Source of the DNA: Streptomyces sulfonofaciens
Lineage (GTDB): Bacteria; Actinomycetota; Actinomycetes; Streptomycetales; Streptomycetaceae
Assembly (NCBI RefSeq): GCF_014656295.1
Contig: NZ_BNCD01000002.1
Coordinates: forward strand, 62,001 to 126,000
Direction: 5' to 3'
Length of the DNA: 64,000 nt
The translations under genes were made by a program, and so were the position numbers. Under the pieces are notes generated by a model. That model ran no database searches, was not told the DNA's origin, and saw only the letters and a list, made by a program, of their open reading frames with translations. Below, in pieces: positions 34,492 through 42,057 of the stretch; the first letter of the stretch is position 1, and each line of letters opens with the position of its first letter.

Positions 34492-34506
34492 CTTTCTTGA
34501 AGAAAG
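34492..34506. promoter_or_regulatory. Perfect palindrome CTTTCTT-G-AAGAAAG before the HxlR gene
   Basis: A 15-base perfect inverted repeat overlaps the region just upstream of, and partly includes, the AAAGGAA ribosome site of the HxlR-type gene. It is the best candidate for an autoregulatory operator; it could alternatively form a weak RNA hairpin masking the ribosome site. Confidence 0.55.
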
Positions 34507-34514
34507 GAAATACT

Positions 34515-35003
34515 ATGCCTCTGAGGTCGGACTGGTCGGACAAGCCATGCCCGATCGCTCGCAGTCTCGACGTCCTCGGTGATCCGTGGACCCTGCTGGT
34601 CCTTCGCGAGCTGTTCGCCGGCAACGTTCGCTTCGAGGGCCTGCGCACGGCGCTCGGCTCGTCCGACAACGTGCTCGCGGCCCGGCTCGCGCGCATGACC
34701 GAGGCCGGCCTGGTGGCCCGGATCCCTTACGGGGGTACCGTGCGCCCGCGGGTCGAGTACCGCCTGACCGACGCCGGGCGTGACGCCCTGCCCGTACTCC
34801 ACGCCCTCGCCAACTGGGGGGCCAAGCACACCACGGCACCGCAGTGGGCACGGCCGATGGCGATCACCTGTACCGAGTGCGGCCAGCCGGCGCAGTCCGC
34901 GGACTGGTGCACCAGTTGCAACCAGCCGCTGACCGTCGAGCGAACCGAGTGGACCCGGCCCGGCGCCGACGGACCTCCCGTGCACCTCGCCGCTGTCGTG
35001 TGA
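34515..35003 (+). CDS. HxlR-family winged-helix transcriptional regulator with Cys4 zinc-ribbon tail
   Basis: A 162-residue regulator. The HxlR winged helix occupies residues 10-105: CPIARSLDVLGDPWTLLVLR, FEGLRTALGSSDNVLAARLA and the wing LVARIPYGG...RVEYRLT. A C-terminal extension has ITCTECGQPAQ and DWCTSCNQP, two C-x2-C pairs that probably bind one zinc. HxlR proteins usually sense reactive electrophiles or aromatic ligands and control adjacent catabolic genes. Start ATG at 34515 follows AAAGGAAA. It precedes a 2-hydroxyacid dehydrogenase gene by 89 bases on the same strand and follows an IS remnant, suggesting arrival with foreign DNA. Confidence 0.85.
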   Translation: MPLRSDWSDKPCPIARSLDVLGDPWTLLVLRELFAGNVRFEGLRTALGSSDNVLAARLARMTEAGLVARIPYGGTVRPRVEYRLTDAGRDALPVLHALANWGAKHTTAPQWARPMAITCTECGQPAQSADWCTSCNQPLTVERTEWTRPGADGPPVHLAAVV

Positions 35004-35092
35004 CCTGCATCAGGTCACAGGGTCCACTGCTGACGACTGTCGTCCATGGGCGCAAGAGAAATCCATGCAGACACGTTGCAATAGGAGATGCA

Positions 35093-36085
35093 GTGCCTGA
35101 GAACATTCGGTCATCGTGGCGCGTGTTGGCGCTGCCTCCCCTGGCTGAGAAGCGCTTGCATGAGCTGTTCGATCCATTGGGTGTGCAACTCAGCGTTCCC
35201 GCCGTGCGGGACAGGGCCGGAGTGCTCGCGGCGTTGGAAGATGTCGATATAGTCATGGGAGACTACACGGGGGCGCTCGCGTTCGAAGCCGACGCCGTAG
35301 CGGCAGCTTCACGTCTCGCCTTTTTGCAGGTACCTCGGGTCGGACTGGATTCTTTCGACGTGGAGGCCCTTACAGCGGCGGGAGTTCCGGTTGCGAACGC
35401 GCCCGGGGCGAATGCGCGAGCGGTGGCTGAATGGGCGCTTGCGGCCACGCTTGACCTGACACGCAGCCTTACCTGGGCGGACCGGCGGATGCGTGAAGGC
35501 GGGTGGCCGCAGTTCGACACGACCGCACGCGGCGCCGACGAACTGGGTAATCGCCGCGTGGGTATTCTGGGGATGGGGGCGATCGGCGCAGAGGTCAAGC
35601 GGCTTTTCGAGGCACTGGGTTCCCCAGTTGTGTACTGGTCGCGTCGACGTCGGGCCGAAGGGACGTTCCTTGAGATGGAAGAACTTCTCGCCACCTCCGA
35701 TGTCGTCGTCGTATGCCTGCCTTTGACGGCTGAGACTCACGGCCTTCTCGATGCGCGGCGAATCGGAATGATGAAGGAGGGGGCTTTTCTGGTGAACGTC
35801 GCTCGTGGAGAGATCGCGCCAGATGACGCCGTCCTTGCTGCTCTGGAGAGTGGCCGTTTGGCAGGGGCCGCGCTCGACGTGTACGTGCAGGAGCCTTTGA
35901 GCGTCGCTCACCCACTGCGTAGCCACGAGAACGTACTGCTGTCCTCCCACACGGCGGGGGCCACGCGTCAATCCCTGAAAAATGTCTTCTCCGTGACCTT
36001 CGAGAACGTTAAGGCTGCCATCGAGGGGAGACCAGTGGCCAACGTAGTCAACGGAATCGATCCTGTCATTACCAAGCGCGGTTGA
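35093..36085 (+). CDS. D-isomer-specific 2-hydroxyacid dehydrogenase family protein
   Basis: A 330-residue NAD(P)-dependent dehydrogenase. The Rossmann loop is VGILGMGAIGAEVKRL (about 160-175). Catalytic residues are the Arg of NVARGEIAPDDAVL (about 242), an acidic residue in the following segment (LDVYVQEPL) and the His of LLSSHTAGATRQS (about 288). It would interconvert a 2-oxoacid and a D-2-hydroxyacid; the substrate is unknown. The GTG at 35093 has AGGAGA seven bases upstream. Codon use is visibly less GC-biased than that of the core genes (for example GATATAGTCATGGGAGAC), suggesting recent transfer. The haloacetate dehalogenase-like gene downstream could make glycolate-type substrates, but this link is a guess. 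Confidence 0.85.
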   Translation: MPENIRSSWRVLALPPLAEKRLHELFDPLGVQLSVPAVRDRAGVLAALEDVDIVMGDYTGALAFEADAVAAASRLAFLQVPRVGLDSFDVEALTAAGVPVANAPGANARAVAEWALAATLDLTRSLTWADRRMREGGWPQFDTTARGADELGNRRVGILGMGAIGAEVKRLFEALGSPVVYWSRRRRAEGTFLEMEELLATSDVVVVCLPLTAETHGLLDARRIGMMKEGAFLVNVARGEIAPDDAVLAALESGRLAGAALDVYVQEPLSVAHPLRSHENVLLSSHTAGATRQSLKNVFSVTFENVKAAIEGRPVANVVNGIDPVITKRG

Positions 36086-36268
36086 TCCCGCTTCATCGAC
36101 GACGCCACCGGGAAGAGCAAGCGGTTCCCTTGGGCGTGCAGGAGCCCGATGTGAGCACCCTGCGCACCCCGGTCATCAGTGAATGGCCTCCTGTATGGCG
36201 CGCCCCTCGGAGGACTTCCAGAACCGATGCGCTTTTGTCGCACCGGCCCCGAGACCAAGGAGTAGAGG

Positions 36269-37195
36269 ATGAATGGCGCCGATCGCCTGCCTGGGCCAGG
36301 CACTTCTTCAGCAGAGTCCGCGTTCCTCACGGAGTTCCAGGGTTTCGACGTGGATGTCGACGGTGTGCGGATTCACGGCCGGGTCGGTGGCTCGGGGCCT
36401 CCCGTGCTGCTCCTGCACGGCTTCCCGCAGACCCACCTCGCCTGGCGGTACGTGGCTCCGAGGCTCGCCCGCGACCACACCGTCGTCGCCGCCGACTTGC
36501 GCGGCTACGGCGACTCCGGCAAGCCGCCCGCAGGCCCGGACCACTCCGCGTACGGCAAGCGGGCGATGGCCGCCGACCAGGTCGGCCTCATGGCGCGGCT
36601 CGGATTCGACCGCTTCGCAGCCGTGGGGCACGACCGCGGAGCGCGCGTCGTGCACCGGATGGCCTTGGACCATCCGCACGCGGTCGAACGGGCGGCGGTC
36701 CTCGACATCGTCCCCACCCGTCACGTCTACGCGACGGTCGACCGGGCACTCGGCGAGGCATACTTCCACTGGTTCTTCCTCACGCAGCCGGCCGGTCTGC
36801 CCGAAACGCTCATCGGTGGCGCGCCCGAATTCTTTCTTCACCGGCTGCTCGGCGGGGGCCTCGCCACGACCGCCGGCCCCTCTTCGGCGTGGGCGGAGTA
36901 CGCACGGTGCTTCCGCACCCCGGAGGCCATTGCCGCGATGTGTGAGGACTATCGCGCGGCTGCCACCATCGACCTGGAGCACGATGGCGCGGACGCCGCC
37001 GCGGGCCAAAGGATCACCTGTCCCCTGCTCGTGCTCTGGGGGAAGCAAGGTTTTGTCGGCCGGACGTACGACCCACTGGCCGTATGGCACGAGTACGCGC
37101 ACAACCGCCACGGCACGGCTGTGGACGCCGGCCATTTCCTCCCCGAGGAAAACCCCGACGAGACGGTCGTTGCCCTCGCCGAATTCCTCGGTTGA
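36269..37195 (+). CDS. Haloacetate (fluoroacetate) dehalogenase-like alpha/beta hydrolase
   Basis: A 308-residue alpha/beta hydrolase. All residues known to matter in fluoroacetate dehalogenases can be placed: oxyanion region HGFPQT; nucleophile Asp122 with carboxylate-binding Arg123 and Arg126 (GHDRGARVVHR); catalytic Asp146 (VLDIVPT); halide pocket His167-Trp168 (YFHWFF) and Tyr211 (AEYARCF); catalytic His289 (AGHFLPEE). Such enzymes hydrolyse C-F or C-Cl bonds of haloacetates to glycolate. Related epoxide hydrolases lack the Asp-Arg-x-x-Arg plus His-Trp set, so the dehalogenase call is favoured, but activity is untested. AAGGAGTAGAGG precedes the ATG. Flanked by a hydroxyacid dehydrogenase and a degraded FAA-hydrolase gene. 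Confidence 0.83.
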   Translation: MNGADRLPGPGTSSAESAFLTEFQGFDVDVDGVRIHGRVGGSGPPVLLLHGFPQTHLAWRYVAPRLARDHTVVAADLRGYGDSGKPPAGPDHSAYGKRAMAADQVGLMARLGFDRFAAVGHDRGARVVHRMALDHPHAVERAAVLDIVPTRHVYATVDRALGEAYFHWFFLTQPAGLPETLIGGAPEFFLHRLLGGGLATTAGPSSAWAEYARCFRTPEAIAAMCEDYRAAATIDLEHDGADAAAGQRITCPLLVLWGKQGFVGRTYDPLAVWHEYAHNRHGTAVDAGHFLPEENPDETVVALAEFLG

Positions 37196-37375
37196 CGCCT
37201 GGGCGCGGACCGTTCAACCAGGACCGGGTCATCGGCCAGAAGCAGACGGCATGACCCGAGTGCTCGAAACGGACAGCACGGCAGGGTGAACCGCGGGCCG
37301 ACCTGCCGGCGGTTCACCCTGCCGTGCTCCGGCACACGTCCAGTCACCCCACCACCTAAGAGAAGGCATCTCATC

Positions 37376-37620
37376 ATGCGCGTCGGAAACCTCTCCCGGC
37401 GTCTCACCTTGTTCAAAGGACGAGGGTGCGATCGGCGTGGAGAGCGCCGGCAGCGGACGGTTCGGCCCTGAACCGCAGAGCGCCTACGACGAGTGGCCCG
37501 CCTTCCGCGTCCGGGCGCCGGAGGCGGTGGCGCAGGCACGAGAGTTCGACCCGGCGGCTCTGGGCGCGCCGGTTCCGCGTCCGTCGCAGGGTTTCGCCAT
37601 CGGCGCGGACTACGCTGAAA
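37376..37620 (+). pseudogene. Fumarylacetoacetate hydrolase family remnant (frameshifted, truncated)
   Basis: The frame begins with AGAAGG and ATG at 37376: MRVGNLSRRLTLF, the usual opening of FAA-hydrolase-type proteins. At about 37415 (TTCAAAGGACGAGGG) an extra G shifts the frame, and DEGAIGVESAGSGRFGPEPQ, QAREFDPAALGAPVPRPSQG and FAIGADYAE continue the family N-terminal domain. Homology then stops; the catalytic two-thirds is gone. It is a relic of a 2-keto-4-pentenoate hydratase/FAA-hydrolase-like gene that once belonged to the catabolic cluster. Confidence 0.72.
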
Positions 37621-37781
37621 CTCCCCAGCCGCGTGCCGACCACACCGTCTGCCCCCCGGGCGCCCCCGGGGCTTTTCCTGGGAATGCGTCCTGAACAAGC
37701 CCGGGCCTGTATCCGCCAGTTCCCGTGCCACCTGTCGGCACCACGTCGCGCATGCCGCAGACCAGCGGGCCGCGGCGATGC

Positions 37782-38000
37782 TCAGTCTCGGCAGGCCTCG
37801 TCCGCGACAGCGGAGATCCGATCGAGTACGTGCCGAGGACGGTGACGGCGAGCCCCGCTCCGAGGGTACGGGCGTTTCGGGACGGCGAAGATGTCGGACG
37901 GTCGTTCCTGCGAGAACTCGTCCGGCGTGACGCTCTTCTCCGGTAGGGAGACGCGTTGGCCCTCAGCAGACTCAGTCTCGGCCACGTTCTCACTGGTCAT
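37782..38000 (-). CDS. Small hypothetical protein overlapping the marR stop
   Basis: A possible 72-residue protein starting MTSENVAETESAEGQRVSLP at an ATG (37998-38000) that overlaps the end of the marR gene by 11 bases, which would allow translational coupling. I recognise no domain. The second half (RSGARRHRPRHVLDRIS) is Arg/His-rich and looks out of frame, and the adjacent frame reads more like protein (GLAVTVLGTYSIGSPLSR), so this may be another frameshifted remnant. Confidence 0.3.
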   Translation of the reverse strand: MTSENVAETESAEGQRVSLPEKSVTPDEFSQERPSDIFAVPKRPYPRSGARRHRPRHVLDRISAVADEACRD

Positions 38001-38529
38001 CGATGCGTCCTCTTCGATCAGGAGTTACACCGAACGTGTTATGGCCTCCATCCGAGCCGTCCGAAGAAGTCATCTGGTCAGGCAGAGCTTGCTTCTCCGC
38101 GTCGACGAGACGGCGGAGCAGGTTGAGCAGCAGTTCTCGGTCCGCCGGCCCGAGGCGGGCGAGGACCGCTTCCTCTGCGACGCGGGCGCCGGGGAACGCC
38201 TCGGTCACCACGCGCCTGCCCTGGGAGGTGAGCGAGATCAGCCGCCGCCTGCGGTTGTCGGGGTCCATCTCGGACTCCAGGTGTCCGTCCCCGTGCAGAC
38301 GCTTGATCAGGTAGCTGGTGGTGGAGCTGTCCAGTCCGAGGTGTTCGCCGATGGTGACTTGGTCGATCGGTCCGGTCGCGCGGAGCAGCACCGCGAGGAT
38401 GGCGAACTGGGGGGTGGTGAGTTCGCCCGGAAGGGCCTCTGTCCAACAGGCGGTCACGCGTTGGAAGGCCCTGCGGATCAGATGGGTCGCGGTGGTGGTG
38501 GGTTCCCAGCTCGGTGGGAGTTCGGTCAC
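37990..38529 (-). CDS. MarR-family transcriptional regulator
   Basis: A 179-residue MarR-type regulator. The winged helix lies at about 38-110: LTTPQFAILAVLLR, DQVTIGEHLGLDSSTTSYLI and the wing MDPDNRRRRLISLT. Members are dimers that usually release DNA on binding small aromatic or oxidant ligands. GTG at 38527-38529 starts the protein (VTELPPSW). It is divergent from the tautomerase gene with 88 bases between, where a 21-base hyphenated palindrome overlaps the tautomerase promoter. The C-terminal 25 residues (SSDGSDGGHNTFGVTPDRRG) are polar and unusual. Confidence 0.86.
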   Translation of the reverse strand: MTELPPSWEPTTTATHLIRRAFQRVTACWTEALPGELTTPQFAILAVLLRATGPIDQVTIGEHLGLDSSTTSYLIKRLHGDGHLESEMDPDNRRRRLISLTSQGRRVVTEAFPGARVAEEAVLARLGPADRELLLNLLRRLVDAEKQALPDQMTSSDGSDGGHNTFGVTPDRRGRIDDQ

Positions 38530-38540
38530 GAGGGTCTCCC

Positions 38541-38598
38541 TTGCGTAGATGGTGGATACAACCTACATTGAAAGTACGAGCTCACACAGTTTGAGCTC
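38541..38598 (+). promoter_or_regulatory. Tautomerase promoter with overlapping palindrome GAGCTCA-N7-TGAGCTC
   Basis: TTGCGT (38541-38546), 17 bases, TACATT (38564-38569) form a plausible promoter reading into the tautomerase gene. The perfect 7-base arms GAGCTCA (38578-38584) and TGAGCTC (38592-38598) lie at the predicted transcription start, an ideal repressor site for the divergent MarR protein. Confidence 0.65.
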
Positions 38599-38617
38599 AC
38601 GGAATTAGGAGCATCGT

Positions 38618-39022
38618 ATGCCTGTCTACACCGTGACCACCACCCGCGACGTGGTCACCGACGAGCAGAAGGCGAACCTGGCTGTGGAGATCACCAAGAT
38701 CCACTCCGCCGTCACCGGCGCCCCCACCTCCTTCGTCCACGTCACCTTCACCGAACTGCCCGAGGCCAACGTGTTCTCGGACGGGTCCCCGTCGCGGCCT
38801 CTGCTGATCGAAGGTATGACCCGGGCCGGCCGAGCGGACAGCGAGAAGATACGGCTGGCAAAGGACATTTCGACCGCCGCCGGCCGCGTGACGGACATCC
38901 CGGAATCCAGGATCCTCGTGATGATCCTGGACACCCCGGCCAGGTTCGCCGTCGAGGGCGGCCGCATCCTCCCCGAGCCGGGAGCCGAGGACGACTGGCT
39001 CGACGAGCGGGACAGCGACTGA
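38618..39022 (+). CDS. Tautomerase superfamily protein, cis-CaaD-like
   Basis: A 134-residue protein. After Met removal Pro1 is the catalytic base (PVYTVTTTRD). By eye it aligns with cis-3-chloroacrylic acid dehalogenase over the whole length: His28 (ITKIHSAVTG), the two carboxylate-binding Arg as Arg68 and Arg71 (MTRAGR), the glutamate (AVEGGRILPEP) and the C-terminal GAEDDWLDE. The position of the cis-CaaD water-activating Tyr103 appears to be Met (ILVMILD). It therefore belongs to the cis-CaaD/MSAD branch but may be a tautomerase, hydratase or weak dehalogenase. AGGAG lies ahead of the ATG. Divergent from marR; a haloacetate dehalogenase-like gene is 1.4 kb upstream. Confidence 0.82.
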   Translation: MPVYTVTTTRDVVTDEQKANLAVEITKIHSAVTGAPTSFVHVTFTELPEANVFSDGSPSRPLLIEGMTRAGRADSEKIRLAKDISTAAGRVTDIPESRILVMILDTPARFAVEGGRILPEPGAEDDWLDERDSD

Positions 39023-39024
39023 CG

Positions 39025-39375
39025 TTGAAGCCGTGGTGTCGTCTTGGTGGGGCGGGTACGAGTCCGGTACCGACTCGGCAGCCGTTGGGGGCGTCGGGGC
39101 GGTATCGGAGTTGGCGTAAGCCCCTTCGGACGGCGACGAACCAGCGACCGATAAGCGCGGCGAAAGCGGCCCCGGACTCGCACGAGAGGGGATTGACCGC
39201 GCCGCGCCCAGGTCTGGATGGTGGGCGGCTCCATCGAGAAGCCTGCTCCGTCTTCGAAGACGAGCCAGGCATCGAGCACCGCCGTCGTCCTTCCACGCTC
39301 GGCCAGTTCCCCTTCACCCGGCCGGCCACCGCAGCCTCATCGCGCACCCTCGCCCAGCGAGCCGGGATCTGACAG
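39025..39375 (-). pseudogene. IS630-family transposase remnant
   Basis: On the minus strand, WARVRDEAAVAGRVKGNWPS in one frame and AWLVFEDGAGFSMEPPTIQT, WARRGQSPLVRVRGR in the next are the helix-turn-helix tail and first catalytic block (FEDEAG in intact copies, here FEDGAG) of IS630/Tc1-type transposases. Downstream sequence falls apart into several frames. Only about 110 codons remain, with a frameshift and the acidic Glu of the motif replaced by Gly. The flanking 39376-39627 shows no gene. Confidence 0.7.
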
Positions 39376-39627
39376 GACCAGCCATGCCGCTGAGCAGAGC
39401 CGCGGCCCGAGGGCTCAGGGCGTGGCGTTCTTCGAGCCGACCGACGCTTTTGTGCGTGCGGATCATCCGAATCCCAGGCCGATGGGTTTTACAGGCGGCA
39501 GAGCACAGGCGGCCGTCCTTCCCTGCTCGGCTCCGCCTGGTGGTGGCGGCCGGCACCATCTACAACGGCGTGCACCAGTCCTTCGGCGGACGGCCCCGCC
39601 GGATGCATCGGACAAAAAGGAGTTTCC

Positions 39628-40359
39628 ATGGAAATCAACGCGAGCACGCTGGACGCCAAGTCGGCGTACAAGCTGCTGATCGGCAGCATCATCCCGCGTC
39701 CCATAGCGTGGGTCAGCACACAGTCGGTGGCCGGCGTCGGCAACCTGGCGCCCATTTCCTTCTTTACCGTAGTGGGGCGCAAGCCACCCAAGGTTTCGCT
39801 GTCCATGCAGCCGAAATCCGACGGGCGCACCCTCAAGGACAGCTTCCTGAACATCCGTGACACGGGCGAGTTCGTCACCAACCTGGCGACACTACCGCAG
39901 ATCATGCCACTCCACCGCAGCGCCGTCGAGTTCGAGCCGGACGTGGACGAGTTCGACACCGTGGGCGTGGAAAAGGAAGCGTCGGTATTGGTCGCACCGC
40001 CGCGGGTGAAGGGCTCACCCATCGCGCTGGAATGCCGGGTCGACGAGATCTTCTCCTCCCCGGACGGCCTCAACCACGTGGTGTGGGGCGAGGTGGTCAA
40101 CTTCCACGTGCGCGACGACATCTACATCAATGGACGCATCGACTTCGGAGCTCTCGCGCCCGTCGGGCGTCTGGCGGCCGAGTACACCGTCGTGGATAAC
40201 GCCTTCGTGCCCCCGTTGAGCGATGAGGTCCTCACCGAGCGAGCGAGCCGACGCATGGTACGCATTGACGGCAACGACGCAGAATACTCGGCGGTGGAGA
40301 GTACGAGCTGGTCTGCTTCGGGGTCGGTCAAGGACGAACCGCCCACTGCCCATGACTGA
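39628..40359 (+). CDS. Flavin reductase-like, FMN-binding split-barrel protein
   Basis: A 243-residue protein of the flavin-reductase-like/FMN-binding family. The split-barrel core is seen in IGSIIPRPIAWVSTQSVAG (about 17-35), LAPISFFTVVGRKPPKVSLS (flavin phosphate site), DTGEFVTNLAT and HVVWGEVVNFHV. Such proteins reduce or bind FMN, often as the reductase partner of a monooxygenase or as an aromatic-catabolic auxiliary; no monooxygenase gene is adjacent. AAAAAGGAG precedes the ATG by a good distance. The last 20 residues (STSWSASGSVKDEPPT) are low-complexity. Confidence 0.85.
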   Translation: MEINASTLDAKSAYKLLIGSIIPRPIAWVSTQSVAGVGNLAPISFFTVVGRKPPKVSLSMQPKSDGRTLKDSFLNIRDTGEFVTNLATLPQIMPLHRSAVEFEPDVDEFDTVGVEKEASVLVAPPRVKGSPIALECRVDEIFSSPDGLNHVVWGEVVNFHVRDDIYINGRIDFGALAPVGRLAAEYTVVDNAFVPPLSDEVLTERASRRMVRIDGNDAEYSAVESTSWSASGSVKDEPPTAHD

Positions 40360-40580
40360 TGGGGAAGTTGGGCGTGTCAAGGAACTCCCGCCACGGCGAG
40401 ATCTCCTCGGCAAGGTGTCCGCGTACTCGATCCTGTGTGGTCGGCAATCACGGAGGGCACTGGGACCGGATGTCTCCTGGTCTACAGCGGTTTTTCCGCG
40501 TTCCGGAGGCGTCTGAGCCGGGCCCAGGGGTCGTCCTCTCCGGGATGTGCGGCTTCGGCGGCGAGTGCCCATGGAGCGCG

Positions 40581-41468
40581 GTGGTCGCCGATTCGGAGCC
40601 AATCGCACTATCCCTGCCGGATCAGCGATTGCTTGACATTGAGGTTTCCGGGCCATCCGATGGAGTGCCTCTCGTCTACTATCACGGATCGTCGACCTCG
40701 GGAAGGCAGTTCCGCTTCCTGCAGCGTGCCGCACATGATCGCGGACTGCGGCTGGTTTCGTTCTCTCGCCCAGGAGTAGGCACGTCCACCCGGCTGCCCG
40801 GCCGCTCGGTAGTGGATACGGTGAACGATGTGGCTGCCGTGCTGGATCATCTCGGAGCTCCCCGGTCACTCCATCTCGGTTGGTCGGGTGGTGGCCCCCA
40901 CGCCCTGGCAGCCGCGGCTCGACTGCCTGAACGGGTCGCCGGGGCGACGGTCATGTGCAGTGTGGCCCCGTACGAGGAACTCGGGTCCGAATTCTTCGTC
41001 GGCATGGCGCAGAGCAACGCCGACGAATTCAACAAGGCGTTGCAGGGAGAGGACGCCATCCGCCCCGCAATGGAAGACGAAGCTCAGGGAAAGCGTTCAG
41101 CCGGCGCCGAGGAGGTACGCCAGATCCTGATGAGCCTGCTGTCTCCCGCCGATCGAATTCTCGCGACAGCAGAAACAGCAGCAGACATCGGTGCGAGTTG
41201 GGCCGAGGGCCTGCGGCATGGAGTCGACGGCTGGGTCGATGAAACGCTTTCCTATGTCAAACCCTGGGGATTCTCGGTGCGGGAGATAGCCGTACCCACC
41301 GTCGTATGGCACGGAGCCGAGGATCTGGCAGCACCCTTCGCCCATGGCGCATGGCTCGCACAGCATATTCCTGGCGCGACGTCACATCTACTCAAAGGAC
41401 ATGGGCACATGTCGATTTTCCTCTCATCAATCGATCGGGCTCTCGACGAACTGCTCTCCACCCTCTGA
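40581..41468 (+). CDS. Alpha/beta-fold hydrolase
   Basis: A 295-residue hydrolase from the chosen GTG. Features: the N-terminal strand pair SLPDQRLLDIEVSGPSDG, oxyanion region VYYHGSSTSGRQF, nucleophile elbow LGWSGGGPHALAAA (Ser within G-W-S-G-G), and C-terminal Asp and His in HGAEDLAAP and LKGHGHMSIF. Substrate unknown. The start is uncertain: GTG at 40581 has GGAG close upstream and gives the normal family N-terminus, while the frame is open back to 40359. Codons are less GC-biased than in core genes, as in the 2-hydroxyacid dehydrogenase gene, consistent with acquired DNA. Confidence 0.75.
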   Translation: MVADSEPIALSLPDQRLLDIEVSGPSDGVPLVYYHGSSTSGRQFRFLQRAAHDRGLRLVSFSRPGVGTSTRLPGRSVVDTVNDVAAVLDHLGAPRSLHLGWSGGGPHALAAAARLPERVAGATVMCSVAPYEELGSEFFVGMAQSNADEFNKALQGEDAIRPAMEDEAQGKRSAGAEEVRQILMSLLSPADRILATAETAADIGASWAEGLRHGVDGWVDETLSYVKPWGFSVREIAVPTVVWHGAEDLAAPFAHGAWLAQHIPGATSHLLKGHGHMSIFLSSIDRALDELLSTL

Positions 41469-41770
41469 GGGAAGGCGACCTTCCCCAAGGCTCGGTGTGA
41501 AAGGTGAAAGCGTGGTTCCTCATCGATCCTTGGTGAGAGAACCCAGGACTGACCAGCGTCCTGCGCTGGGAGAGTTCCAGCTTGAGTTCATCACCCAGGA
41601 AAGTTCGCCAACTGCTGTTTGATCTCCGCGGCTTAGGCACATCGCGCTGCGCGTCGCGCTGGATGTGATAAAAGCCAGATGTTCTCCGTACCTCGTTCAC
41701 GGAAAACCCGTTCCCCACGCGCTGCTGCCCCCGCCTCAGCCTGGATCCACCGCGTGACGTTCGGGCTGTG
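41469..41770. other. Non-coding stretch between hydrolase gene and IS remnant
   Basis: About 300 bases with lower GC than the rest and no recognised gene. Frames on both strands are interrupted or low-complexity. It may be more decayed insertion-sequence DNA, but I cannot match it to a family. Confidence 0.35.
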
Positions 41771-42013
41771 GACGGTGAAAGAGAAAAATGTGCTGCTGAA
41801 CCGGGGATGATGGGAGTTCCAACGCCCTTCATCAGTCCCACGTAGCAAGGCATCTCGTAAGTGAAAGTCTTCCAAGCCCCATGGCGCTGTTCGCCGCCTT
41901 CGACGACCCCGATCTGATCGCGCACGCGGGGGCTCGTCCCACGATCCGGCTGGCCGAGCGGTGCGGCCTGCCCGCTCTGATCGCTGAGGAGGACCGCCTG
42001 AGCGGCGCGAGGC
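41771..42013 (+). mobile_element. IS1380-like element remnant (left end and transposase N-terminus)
   Basis: From the ATG at 41881 the plus strand reads MALFAAFDDPDLIAHAGARP, TIRLAERCGLPALIAE, the opening of IS1380-family transposases (usually F-D-D-P-x-L-V followed by A-x-R-x-G-L). The preceding hundred bases (GGGAGTTCCAACGCCCTTCA onward) look like the left end of such an element as I remember it. The frame is broken off after about 45 codons, where it meets the end of the aldolase gene. Only a fragment remains. Confidence 0.6.
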
Positions 42014-42057
42014 ACGGGCCGGTGCGGGCCCAGTGGCCCAGCGCCGCACGCGGGCAG

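Noticed and set aside
41392..42015. A 207-codon minus-strand frame between hydrolase and aldolase genes
   Set aside because: It crosses the IS1380-like fragment on the opposite strand and shows no domain; it is more likely decayed DNA.
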